64,000 bases of DNA from Pristionchus mayeri (Eukaryota; Nematoda; Chromadorea; Rhabditida; Neodiplogasteridae): contig BTRK01000006.1 in the NCBI GenBank assembly GCA_036245805.1, forward strand, positions 26,320,365 to 26,384,364. The letters are read 5' to 3'. How positions within the stretch are numbered: the first letter of the stretch is position 1; each line of letters starts with the position of its first letter. Shown here in pieces: positions 43,400-53,939 of this stretch. The notes under the pieces were generated by a model. The model saw nothing but the letters and a program-made list of their open reading frames with translations. It did not search any database and was not told the origin of the DNA. The position numbers and the translations under genes were made by a program.

Positions 43400-46300
43400 A
43401 TGGCTCAAGGTTGGGATAATTCATGGGATAATCAAAATCAATGGAATCAACCTCAGCAAGATTACAACCATTATGGGAATCAATACAGCTCAGCTTATGG
43501 AACTCCGCAACCTCCACAGCAACAAGAACAGCAGCAGCCTCTGCAACAGCCATACGGCCAGCCGTGAGTCATTTATGTTCACCTTTAATTTATATAATGC
43601 CTTCCCGAGAGAATCGACCTAAAATGCATATTCCAGGGAATATAGATTTAAAAAAATAATTGATTGTAATCAGTTTTGGCAACTCGGAGGCATAGATACC
43701 TGAATTTCCCCCAGAGCCACAATGCCACACTTTGTTTTGAAATTCCATACACCGGGTCGGGCCTGTCACTTTAGATTTACTCAACAACCACGAAATTATT
43801 TGAATTGGTGCGCGTGCCTGATCAAGGCACGGCCCCCGGAGCATCGACATAGGGCTTTGGAAAACGTCCGTGCGCTGTACAATTTATGCTGCAGAATTTA
43901 CTCGCTAAACGCAGTAGTGATGATTTTCAAGCGGATTCTTCCGAGTACGATTCCGGTTTTTTCTAGTTAGTTCCCGGCTATGAATTAGAAATTAACTTTT
44001 CAATGTTCTGTAGTTTGTAGACTCCTTTCCCACTGGAATTCCCTTATTTTTTCAAATGTGCAGTATTTTTTTCTTCTCTTTTATGATAATATTTCTTCCT
44101 GAATTCGACACCAGCACTATTGAACTGTTGTGAAATTTCCATGGCTAATCTTCATCCATCCAATCGATACTATTTCGAATACAATGTGAAACGCAACAGG
44201 GGAATACAATTCTTTATGCGCTGAAATTTGATTAGGAAACAATATCTCCGGTTTTCTAATGCAGGATGCGCGCCACTTTTGCGAAGCGGTGTGGACACCT
44301 TACAACGCCACCTCGCGAAAGTATACCACACAGCTTCGTGAAAGTGGCGCGCATCCTGCGTTGGAAAAGCGGAGAAACTTCCAAACGACTCTCGTTGAAA
44401 CCTGAAATGTGCATATTAGCTTTCTTAGCTGGTGAAACGGGGAGAGGTGCAGTGAGTGCATTTATACACAGGAGGTTATATGGGATTGATATTAATTGAG
44501 CCCGAAGCGGTGCGTGAAGCACATGAGTCGGTTGCCACCCTCCGCCGAGTGAACGATAAACGTAACCCTGACAGAGACGGTGGGACTCAGATGCGTAAAC
44601 ACACATGCGAACACATTTGCGGAGGCAGTATAAGGAAGAAGTGGAGATAATTAAAACACAAACCGACACTTTTAAACGCAGAGCGTTAAAAATGCTTGAT
44701 GGGAGGACATCATTTGAGGTCTTCTTCTTCGGTTTAACGTTGTCGTCTTCCATAAAATGGAGAAAAAGAAGTTAGACTGCAAGAACGGGGTTTCAACTAG
44801 TATCGAATAATGGGGAAAGTAGAATCGTTAACAGATCAAATCCGCGCACATGTTAACCCGTGTAAGTAATATCATATCAGTAGCTCCTTCACCATATAAA
44901 TTCGTCCTTCTCCATAAAAGAGAAGTCTCAAAGGACGGGTTTATAAATTACTAAAACGATGAGAGAAGAATCGTGAGCGAATCTCACGCAATTGACCGTC
45001 AAACACGTGAAAACTCGAAAGAGAGCTACCAAATTATATTTTGCGACTTGCGCGGTCACGAAAGTGTTGTTAATTGGTGGAGAGAAGCAAAATAAACCTA
45101 TTTAAATTAATATAATCGAGTAAAATATAATCTAAACCTTTTCGAAAACAATTTGCAATGGAAAATTCCAAAAGTCGCAGTGACCAGCTTCAGAAATAGC
45201 AGTAAAAATATTTAAATATTGCACCGCGCGTAACGTGACAATCAGGCAATAATCAGGCATTTCAAGTTGCAACTCAGGCATTCTCAGGCAATCTTCCTTT
45301 ACTTTTTTTTGAACGCGCGCGCCTTTTCCTTGATGCCTGCGGACGTTTTTCCTTTCCTTATGTCGATGCTCCGGGGGCCGTGTCAAGGCAATATAAGTTG
45401 GAGAGGGCCCTCCTAAGACAAGATCAGGTACGCGCGTAAAATTCAAATAATTTCATTGTTGCAACTATATCTAACAGGACTATCTAACAGGATATCTAAC
45501 AGGACCTCGACCCTACCTCGACCCTGATGAAAGATAGAAAAAAAATCCCCCTGAAGCTATTTTTTTCATTCTCTATCGATCTCTATTCCGTTTTCCTTGA
45601 ATATACTAATGACATAATCTATTATAAATTTCAGTCCAGATCCATATGCCCATCAAGGATACGGTCTTCCACAAGGAGCGTCTCAACTCATGTCGGATCC
45701 CATGTTCAAAGCTGCACAACAATTTGGAGGGCAGTTCGCAGAACAACAAAAAGAGAAGGTTTCATTATTTTGTCTAATTGTCAGCAAGTTTATCCAGCAG
45801 GAAAAAATCCACGTATAATAATAATGCCATAATGCATAATAATAATAATATTAATGCATAATAATAATGCGGTTTTGAAAAAGTACAGTTTGATTGCATC
45901 ATCACTACGCAATCATTGGGCGATTTCGTCATACCCCAATATCATGATCATAATCTCCGATGAATTTGGTATATAGTAGCCAAGTTCCATATTGATGCCT
46001 TTCATGTCCAAAAAGTTACATCAAATTCAAAAAGTGTCCCAATACTTTTGCGCGCGACTGTAGTTAAAGTTGCCCAACAAGCACGAAATTGACCTACTAT
46101 TTGATGTCCTCCATCGAATAGCCGATGGTTGAATTATAGAATGAATGTACAAAAATGCTAAAAATCAATAATAGCCTCAAGGGAAAGCCGGAAATGATCA
46201 GCGTAATCCCGCGCTCTCTCACTTTTGCATACTCTCTCGTACACGCGACGGGATCAGGGTGAGATCAGGGTTTCGTCCTTGTTGGGTAACTTTAATTATT

Positions 46301-49300
46301 TTATTATAGCAATGTTAAAACGTTCCGAAATTTTATAATTGGCGAATGAGACACGGCGAGCAGAAATATGGGCGGTGCCTAGAAATTCAACCGCGCATCA
46401 ACGCGTAAAATGAGACAATTCGCATAATTAGTATTTGAATTAAGTTAGTGTACTTAAGCCTTGTTTTAACTTTAAAAATGTGAGAAACAAAATAATAGCT
46501 TAGGAAATTGGCTTGAAATTGTGAGTTGTGACGCGTAATTTATTGTTCCGGAGCGTGGTGTACGACATATATTTCTAATCCAATATTATACTTAGGGACA
46601 GCAGAGTGCGGTCTTTTGAGGTTTCAAGGGTACAGTATCCAGATATCTCGACACATGCACACAAAGTTTGCGATTACAATCCTTTTTTGAACTTTTGAAA
46701 TCTTTTTCAGTTGTTTTCAAAACTTTATTTTTGACACAGATAATTTTTTTCTTGGCCGAATGAATTCTCCCTATATCAATTATCTTCCCACATCATTTTG
46801 ACCACTTTGAGGCCGTATAATGCGATTCATAGCCAATTTAGGAAAGTATGTTTCCAGTGTGCACTCTTTCGATCGATAATTGCCTTGCTCCGCTTGTCCG
46901 ACCTTAAATTTTGCAAGTAGTAGAACGCTATGACTCTATAGTACAGATTTCGGCGTCGCGAGTGTATCGGACAAGCGAAGTGCCAAATATCTTGATTTGA
47001 AGGCTCCAAACACGCGATTTTGGAAACGTTCATTTTACTTGGTCCCTATGTCATTCTATACCGTCAAATCATGATGGCGATACTTAACGTGCCTGTTAAA
47101 ATTATATTAAAACATATTTTCATATAATTTTAATTCAAAAATGAAGAAAATTAAATAATGAAAAATGCGAAGATAAAAAGTCAGTTCAAGGTTAAGGCGG
47201 AGGGGTACTGTACCTTAGCCTCAGCGCTAATTTTGTTAATTCGCATAATTAAGTTATTTCGCAAAATTTTTATTTTTTTATTGTCGAAATCGTATCGGCA
47301 GCTCATAAACCATCGGATTCTATGCGCATTTTATTTTAGAAGCATTTTGAAGAAACCCGCCTGCGCTCCCTAATTATACTAGCTTGCATTTTGCACCTGG
47401 CCTAAAAATTAGACACGGAGGGTGGAGGAACGCTAAAATTTCTTGCCCAGATTTCCACCTCCGAGTTCGAAGGTGTGATAATGCATGGTGAACAGTTTTC
47501 GAGGAAATAATCATATACTATTTCAGCTAGTGAAGTACCTGAACCCTTTCCAACTCAAATATTATTTCTCCGTTGATAATGCGTACGTGGGAAAGAAGCT
47601 TGGTCTCATTCTCTTCCCCTTCTTCCATTCGGTATGTACTTGTGTATTTTTACATTATATTCTTCAAATTAGAACATTTTAGGACTGGGCTCCGAAGTTT
47701 TCGCACGATAGTGGTCCTGTTTCTGCAAGGGATGATATAAATGCACCTGATCTCTACATCCCTCTCATGGCCTTCCTAACTTACGTTCTCGTATCAGGAT
47801 TTGTGCTAGGAACTCAATCCAGGCAGTGCATTATCCCATCGAGGGTGCTGATGAGGTCTCTACAGATTCTCTCCCGAGATACTTGGAATTCTCACTTCGA
47901 ATGCTCTCGTTCTCTCCCTCATCGAGAACGTCATCATCAATATCGCCAAGTAACTTTTTTTTCATTTTATCGGGTTCATAACTTCTCTAATTTTCAGATT
48001 TGTTATGAACATCTCTGCCTCGCTATCTATCTGGCACTCTCTTGCTTACTCAACCTACAAGTTTGTTGGGTGAGCATTCATGTCGAAATATCAATTATGT
48101 ATTACACTCGTGTCCTAATTGAAATGAGGCTTGGGGGGGGGGGGGGCGTCCATGCTTGAGATGCACTCGAGAGCATCTTAAAAGAAGACAGGTGTATTGT
48201 GCAGGATGACTCTGTGCCTGGTATCGTTCATCCTTGGTGGCAAGTCAATCTATTACGGCGTGCTCATCTACACTTCCGCTGCCCTCGTTTTCTTCTTGGT
48301 ATTATTTCTCCCTTATCCCCCCCCCCTCTTCTTTTTCTTCAATTCATCGGTACATTGATCGCGCCCATCAATACTGTTTTTTTTCCAATCGACAATATAG
48401 GATCTGAAGGTCGGACAATCAAGATAATCAATACCAAAGACGAATTTTCCACAAAGCCGGCATTTTTTTTCTCCAAAATAAGATGTTTCCAAACACCCAC
48501 TAACCCTTGTGTTGTATCCTTGGCCCTTGTTATCCGGTGTATGGAGGGCGAGGATGGGAATAAACTCAAAGGTTTATTAGCAGACAATAAATACGACGAA
48601 AATAGAGAGAGGGGAGACCGGTCACTATCCGGCGCTAGAGCTAAAGGAACAACTGAGGAGAGAGGCGAGGGAAGGCCTCTCTCGAGAGAACGAGAGAACG
48701 CGCGCGAGGTGGATAGTGCAGAGAAAGAGAGCGCGCGGGAAACACGTAGTAACACGTACACAAGTGAGGGAAGGGAATTACAGTAATACACTAGAATTCA
48801 AACGAGTGAATTACAAAATGGGTTTTCTATGTATAGGAATAATGCAATTACTTATTAGTCTAATTCCTATACAACACCTCCCCTTCAAGATTGACACTTG
48901 TCGATCTTAAATAAACAAAACTGGGGGAAAAGAGGTGAGGTGGAGGCAACAAATTTGGTCAGGGATATCATTCTCTGATGATATTTCATTCTTGGACGGT
49001 CGATCATCCTTCACAATCGAGCGATGTCGGTGTCCTCCTTCACATCCTCCAATCCAACAAGAGTATTATCGTACTCTCTTTCCAGTGATACGATCACTGA
49101 TCCATCCATTGACTCGTTGACGAGGGTCATCATCTCGTTAAAGATCGGTATCCTTGTATCGATCGAGTCACTTCTCATCGTGAGAAGGTGCAGCTTTCCA
49201 AGGAGATTTCTCGCAATGATCATCCGGTGATTATTTTTCTCCAGCTGCTGTCTGTTTCCACTGGAAACTTTCCAGCGTTGTGCGTCCTGATCTTACATCG

Positions 49301-52300
49301 ATCGAGCGTGACGAGTCTGACCAAGCTCTCTGTGGGTATTCCGCCCTTGCTGAGCAGGCTCTCCTCCGCCGTCTTGCCTCGATTGCCTTTGACCAGTCTG
49401 GCACACTGTGTCGTAGGTCGGTCTTCGACTTTGACATTCGCCCCCGGGTCTTTTGACCTTGACGATTCCATTCTCCGTCTGATGATCTCGACTCGTGGTG
49501 GCCTCGGGTAGCACCCGCTTCACCCTCTGAGTGATCATCCGGAGTTCTGGAGGTACGGTTACCTCCTCCGTGTGGCTGCTCAGTCGATCCGATGTGGCCT
49601 CGGGAACATCCCGCTTCACACCGTATGAGACACGCCAGTTGTGGAATGCACGCTCCACGTCGTATTCATCTGTCACGGGTCCTCCTTTGACCTTGACAGT
49701 CGCCTCGGGTCGGGCTGCGACCTTGACGAATTTCCGTGACTTGACGAAATCCTTGCCCAGGATGCCTCCATGGCTGTGTATCCGGTACACGTTACTGGTA
49801 GGGCTGCTACCGTACTCTATCCTTGCACAGAATCTTCGTTTCAGCCGATGAATGGGGCACTGGCGCTGTCCATTACCATATCCATTGCGCTCCAGGCGCG
49901 ACTTCCACGACGTCTTGTCGTATTCATCCGGTCCATTCCATTGGACGCGAGATTGGCAGAACGACGTCTTGTCGATCTCCACGCTGATGGATTTCTCCAT
50001 ACAGCACACGTGATCTGCACTTTCGCGAGAGTCTTCTCGCTCGCACGACTCCTTGCCGCACTTGCCAGAGGGCGATTCCATCCGGCGCACGTGTTTCTTC
50101 TTGGTGGCAGACACGTGCGCGACTCTTCGCACTCGCACACTCCGTGCTTGTCCTGCCCACCGGGTGAGTTGTCCTTCTCTCCTCTCCTCTAATCTCTCAT
50201 TGTTCGTCATTGTGGGTGTGATTATTCGAGAATCGGGCAGCATTTCGCCTCGATTTCGCAATGTAATCCGGTGATTAGTGACGGTCTTAGCCACTCTCGT
50301 TTCACCAGGAAAACCGACAATTAGCACCTGACTTGCGCCAGTTCCAGCTAATCGCCAATCACACGTACTCACTGTGGCACAGCTCTCGCCCAGAGACTGC
50401 CACAATGACGAAATACACCACAGGTTCGGGCTTGCGCGCCACGACTCCCCTGGGTGCCTTCACAACAGGCTTCGGGCTCGACCGCCGCGACTCCACCTGA
50501 GTGCTTTCCAAACAGGTTTCGGGCTCGAACGCCACGACTCCACCTGTTGGCTTTCACAACAGGTTCGGGCTCGAGTGCCACCTCTCCACATGTGTGAGTC
50601 CGAGTCCTCAATCACTCAGTGAGACAGCGTCACACGCGCAGACTCTACACTGAGGATTGTGAAGAGTGAATCCTGAACGCCAGTGTTGCATCCTTGGCCC
50701 TTGTTATCCGGTGTATGGAGGGCGAGGATGGGAATAAACTCAAAGGTTTATTAGCAGACAATAAATACGACGAAAATAGAGAGAGGGGAGACCGGTCACT
50801 ATCCGGCGCTAGAGCTAAAGGAACAACTGAGGAGAGAGGCGAGGGAAGGCCTCTCTTGAGAGAACGCGCGCGAGGTGGAGAGTGCAGAGAAAGAGAGCGC
50901 GCGGGAAACAAACACGTACTGTGAGAATAGAAAACGTAGCAAGTTGGTGTGCCTCGGTGCACAAAGGAATCAGCAGAACGGAACGGAACGCTAAATGTAC
51001 GGTAGCTGCCTGTCGTGCTGTGCTTTGTGCTGTGCGTGCAGGCACAGCATGACAGGCAGCTACCGTACATTTAACGTTCCGTTCCGTTCTGCTGATTCCT
51101 TTGTGCATCGAGGCACACCAACTTGCTACGTTTTCTATTCTCACAGTAGTAACACGTACACAAGTGAGGGAAGGGAATTACAGTAATACACTAGAATTCA
51201 AACGAGTGAATTACAAAAATGGGTTTTCTATGTATAGGAATAATGCAATTACTTATTAGTCTAATTCCTATACAACACCTTGTTAGTGTGCTGATCACAG
51301 CAATCTCATTAGAAAAATAGGTATTGCAATAGTGAGAGAGCAACGTCAGATGAACTCTGCGGTATTCAATCTATTAGGTTGGTGCAAAAGTTTCGATACA
51401 AGATATTTTGCATATTTTCTTGTGAATGCTTATCATGTATCAAACACCACTTGGGCATTATTTGAGGTAGTGTTAAGTCATTACAATTATTGGTTTATAC
51501 CCGATCGATCTAATGCCATTTCGTTGAAAAACAATGATAAATGAAAATTAGCGAAATTTCCATGATTTTGGGTTTTCAACACAAACCATCGCTAAAACTA
51601 AACGAACGATATACAGCTCCCACCCTTCAGTGAAACTAATCAGTAAGGGTGGATGCTTCCATTGAACACGTTAAATGGGGGTGTCGGGCTTCCACGGATA
51701 TCCAGTATTGCAAAAAAGGCCGATTTCGTTGATAAAATTTGAGGTTCAATACCATAATTGCGAAATCTCTCGAATGGAAAGGTGAATCTTCACCACCTTC
51801 ATAAGTAACATTCTCATGATATGTACTTCTGATTATGCTAAATTTGCGACCCCAATCTCTCCGAGCAAAAAATTCCTGTGAATATGTTCTAAATCTGCCA
51901 GACGGAATACCCCATATTTCCGGAATACGTGCCTATTTTGGCAAGTTATTTTAAGGCTGATACAGACCACTCGCCACAGTAGCATATATGGTTATCATAC
52001 ATCTTGAAAATTGTCTTGAAGCGACGCCACTGTTACCGTGCAAAGAGTAATAATCAATCGAAAAGTTTAAAAGAAATTGCAATTCTCAGATTTTGGAATG
52101 CTTTCTCATCGGTGTTACTGATTGATGAGATGCGATATAGTGTGCGCTATAGAGAGCACACATGTACTAATATCATACAAGAAACCACATGAGAGTTACT
52201 CAATATCGAAGCAAGATAGTGCTCGAAAACCTTAATCGCGATTTTGTATCGAAACTTTTGCACCAACCTGATAATTCCAATTGAAAGACATTAGTCAGAT

Positions 52301-53794
52301 ATTTCAATGGATGGGTGTTATGAATTGTAGTTGCGAACGGTGGCGAACTTCTTTTTCGATGCTCATTACACTGCGGATGGAAGGAAGAGGAAGGGATTCC
52401 TCATTCTTTTCATTCTCATCACTCAACCATTCATCATGTGGTGGCTCACCAGGTATGCTTTCCTCATATCACGCCTCTCACAAGAGAATCAGGACAAAAC
52501 GCCCTTATCATGGTACAAACGAAAAAGTCGATATTGAGGTTTTGGCAGTTCTTGGGGTAATCTATGGCTCTGAATTCGATTCCGGGTCGATCTGCAGCCT
52601 ATCTCGATCGGCAGCTGCAGCATCTTGCTGCACAGATTTGAAACTTTGTCTTTCGAATGACTTCAAATTTCTTCGAGCTTGCTGAAATTTGGCATGTAGG
52701 CATCAATTATGACCTATTTTGACTATTCGAGCTAATTTTGAAGTTGGCCAACCGAATCGTTCTGAGCAGTTTTTCTGCTCTAACTTTATTAGTTCGAAAC
52801 ATAGACAGACCAAACTTTTCCTTTTTTTAGAGAATTTAATTCTGCATCTCCATGATTTTTTTCAGATTTTTACCACTCGGTCTAGGTACTTTTTCAAGCG
52901 AAAAAACGTGAAAATGCGCCTGAGTCGCACGTCAGCACGAAGTGCTGAGTGCGCTAGGCGTTACGCTTCGAAACCGATGGTCTGGAGTTCGACTCCCAAT
53001 GATCGCAAACATGTTTCGTTTGTCTCATAATATATTTACGGCATATTTATGTGTTTAATTACCCTTTGCAACCTCTGAAGGTGACAGGTTTCAGCAGATA
53101 CGTCTCCTCGCATACTTCTTATGCAAACGGTGAATGAACACTTGGCGATGCGTAATTATTATGTAGATAACATATAAATAAGGGCAAAACATGTTTACGA
53201 TCATTGGGAGTCGAACCCCAGACCATCAGTTTCGAAGCGTAACGCCTAACGCACTCAGCACTTCGTGGTGCCGTGCGACTCAGGCGCATTTTCCCGGGTT
53301 TTCGCTTGAAAAAGTACCTAGACCGAGTGGTAAAAATCATGGAGATGCAGAATTAAATTCTCTAAATGATGCAAAAGTTTGGTCTGTCTATGTTTCGAAC
53401 TAATAAAGTTAGAGCAGAAAAACTGCTCAGAACGATTCGGTTGGCCAACTTCAAAATTAGCTCGAATAGTCAAAATAGGTCATAATTGATGCCTACAGGC
53501 CACATTTCAGCCAGCTCGAAGAAATTTGAAGTCATTTTCAGAACCTCGAAAGACAAAGTTCCAAGTATGTGCAGCAAGCTGCTGCAGCTGCCGATCGAGA
53601 TAGGCTGCAGATCGACCCGGAATCGAATTCAGAGCCATATATTACCCCAGGATCTGCCAAAACCTCAAAATCGACTTTTCGATTGTACCAGGGTTGTCCT
53701 GAATCTCTCGTGAGAGGCGTGATATTCATTATCTACACATTTCATATTTTCCAATTCTTGATAACTTCATTCGATTAGAATGGTTTGGTTATAG
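43400..53794 (+). CDS. YIF1: YIF1, Yip1-interacting ER-Golgi membrane protein
   Basis: Nine exons join in phase to 306 aa: 43400-43563, 45635-45758, 47527-47631, 47683-47822, 47866-47949, 47998-48069, 48205-48298, 52331-52452, 53779-53794 (stop TAG). Residues 1-54 are Trp/Gln/Asn-rich ([15 protein letters not shown]). Family landmarks: [52 protein letters not shown], then several membrane segments, [19 protein letters not shown] and the final WWLT. Family knowledge: YIF1 partners YIP1/Rab GTPases in ER-to-Golgi vesicle traffic; cytosolic N-terminus, about five membrane spans. ATG follows TTGCTTCAG directly. Intron 4 (47823-47865, 43 nt) has GC-AG ends; the joined reading GTQS/RFSPE restores the family sequence. 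Introns 1, 2, 7 and 8 are expanded; 7 contains an LTR element and a mariner MITE, 8 a foldback. The 16-nt last exon (RMVWL-stop) is my least certain step; reading on from 52452 instead meets a stop at 52537. Confidence 0.9.
43828..45382. mobile_element. 1.55-kb CACGGC-end element in YIF1 intron 1
   Basis: Begins CACGGCCCCCGGAGCATCGA and ends TCGATGCTCCGGGGGCCGTG, flanked by the perfect 6-bp direct repeat TCAAGG (43822-43827, 45383-45388). It is the longest of the group but has no convincing transposase frame. Inside lies a separate small hairpin (44262-44362; GATGCGCGCCACTTT and its reverse). Confidence 0.87.
46068..46291. mobile_element. TTAA MITE, copy 4
   Basis: 224 bp, begins AGTTGCCCAACAAG and ends CTTGTTGGGTAACT, flanked by TTAA (46064-46067, 46292-46295). 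Lies in YIF1 intron 2. Just to its left (to 46062) is a Tc1-like end reading GCGCGCGACTGTA. Confidence 0.88.
46300..47526. other. Rest of YIF1 intron 2
   Basis: No gene seen. A pair GGGACAGCAGAGTG (46597) / CTTGGTCCCTATG (47038) may mark ends of an old element, but I could not align arms convincingly. Confidence 0.35.
48510..48876 (-). repeat. 3' LTR (minus-strand element)
   Basis: 367 bp, TGTTGTATCC...TATACAACA in plus-strand reading, and intact. It matches the other LTR closely apart from the latter's inserted MITE. Confidence 0.9.
49293..50405 (-). pseudogene. gag/protease-like frame of the LTR element
   Basis: A 370-codon open frame starts soon after the primer-binding site. It is Arg/Lys-rich with Cys-rich patches ([16 protein letters not shown]). 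[10 protein letters not shown] motif resembles the C-terminal ILGxDF of retroviral-type aspartic proteases, and an adjacent frame near 49870 reads [12 protein letters not shown], like the catalytic DSGA box. A frameshift between the two is therefore suspected. No RT, RNase H or integrase follows. Identification as gag-protease is an inference from position and these two weak motifs. Confidence 0.5.
50684..51277 (-). repeat. 5' LTR carrying a MITE
   Basis: 594 bp; equals the 367-bp LTR plus the 228-bp MITE at 50919-51146. Begins TGTTGCATCC (one base different from the other LTR) and ends TATACAACA. Confidence 0.88.
50919..51146. mobile_element. 228-bp palindromic MITE inside an LTR
   Basis: A near-perfect hairpin: CTGTGAGAATAGAAAACGTA at the left, its reverse at the right, centre near 51030. 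Flanked by TA (50917-50918, 51147-51148); the other LTR lacks it, so it inserted after the retrotransposon did. TA target suggests Tc1/mariner mobilisation. Confidence 0.9.
51374..52271. mobile_element. Non-autonomous mariner, TTAGGTTGGTGCAAAAG ends
   Basis: 0.9 kb between TTAGGTTGGTGCAAAAGTTT and its reverse ACTTTTGCACCAACCTGA, flanked by TA. These ends are classic for mariners. The interior encodes no transposase; shared phrases (GAGAGCACACATGTACTAAT) link it to a remnant at about 61180. Confidence 0.85.
52469..53722. mobile_element. TA-flanked foldback with tRNA-like arms in YIF1 intron 8
   Basis: Begins TCACGCCTCTCACAAGAGAA and ends CTCGTGAGAGGCGTGA, TA at both sides. Arms of about 560 bp. 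Each arm holds a tRNA-like segment with a Pol III B box (plus-arm near 52985 AGTTCGACTCCC; minus-arm near 53205 GGGTTCGACTCCC in reverse) and an upstream GTGCTGAGTGCG...GGCGTTACGC block. Without the element intron 8 would be about 70 nt, a normal size here. Confidence 0.82.
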
Positions 53795-53939
53795 ATTCTC
53801 CCTTCAATACAATGTAGTCAATCTTGTCGAGAAGCATGGTAAGAGGATAAGTGCGAAAAAGAATGAGATAAATCATGGCATGGTGTTAGGAGAGAATGCA
53901 TGTATTTGTCTTGGACAGTCCGTCGTTTTGTTTAAGCAA

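Larger units (their letters stand above)
48510..51277 (-). mobile_element. Non-autonomous LTR retrotransposon in YIF1 intron 7
   Basis: LTRs at 48510-48876 and 50684-51277 begin TGTTG and end CAACA; the flanking 5-bp duplication is CCTTG (48505-48509, 51278-51282). It lies on the minus strand: next to the 50684 LTR is a primer-binding-type CTGGCGTTCAGGATTC, and next to the 48876 LTR is a polypurine tract GAAGGGGAGG (minus-strand reading). The internal part is only 1.8 kb with a gag/protease-like frame and no reverse transcriptase, so movement would need a helper. 5-bp duplications fit Gypsy or BEL/Pao. Confidence 0.9.

Noticed and set aside
47767..48159. 130-codon plus-strand frame in YIF1
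   Set aside because: It reads through three introns of YIF1; only its first 19 residues are in the true frame.
49531..50192. Plus-strand frames over 49.5-50.2 kb
   Set aside because: Shadows of the minus-strand frame of the LTR element; composition is low-quality (Arg/Leu/Ser-rich).
52331..52537. YIF1 ending at 52537 without a further intron
   Set aside because: The extra 28 residues come from foldback end sequence; a GTATGC donor at 52453 and a phase-matched short exon at 53779 fit the family length better. Kept as the alternative.
52935..53000. Possible tRNA gene on the plus strand and another on the minus strand near 53200-53275
   Set aside because: They are mirror images in the arms of one foldback and I could not draw a clean cloverleaf; treated as tRNA-like parts of the element.
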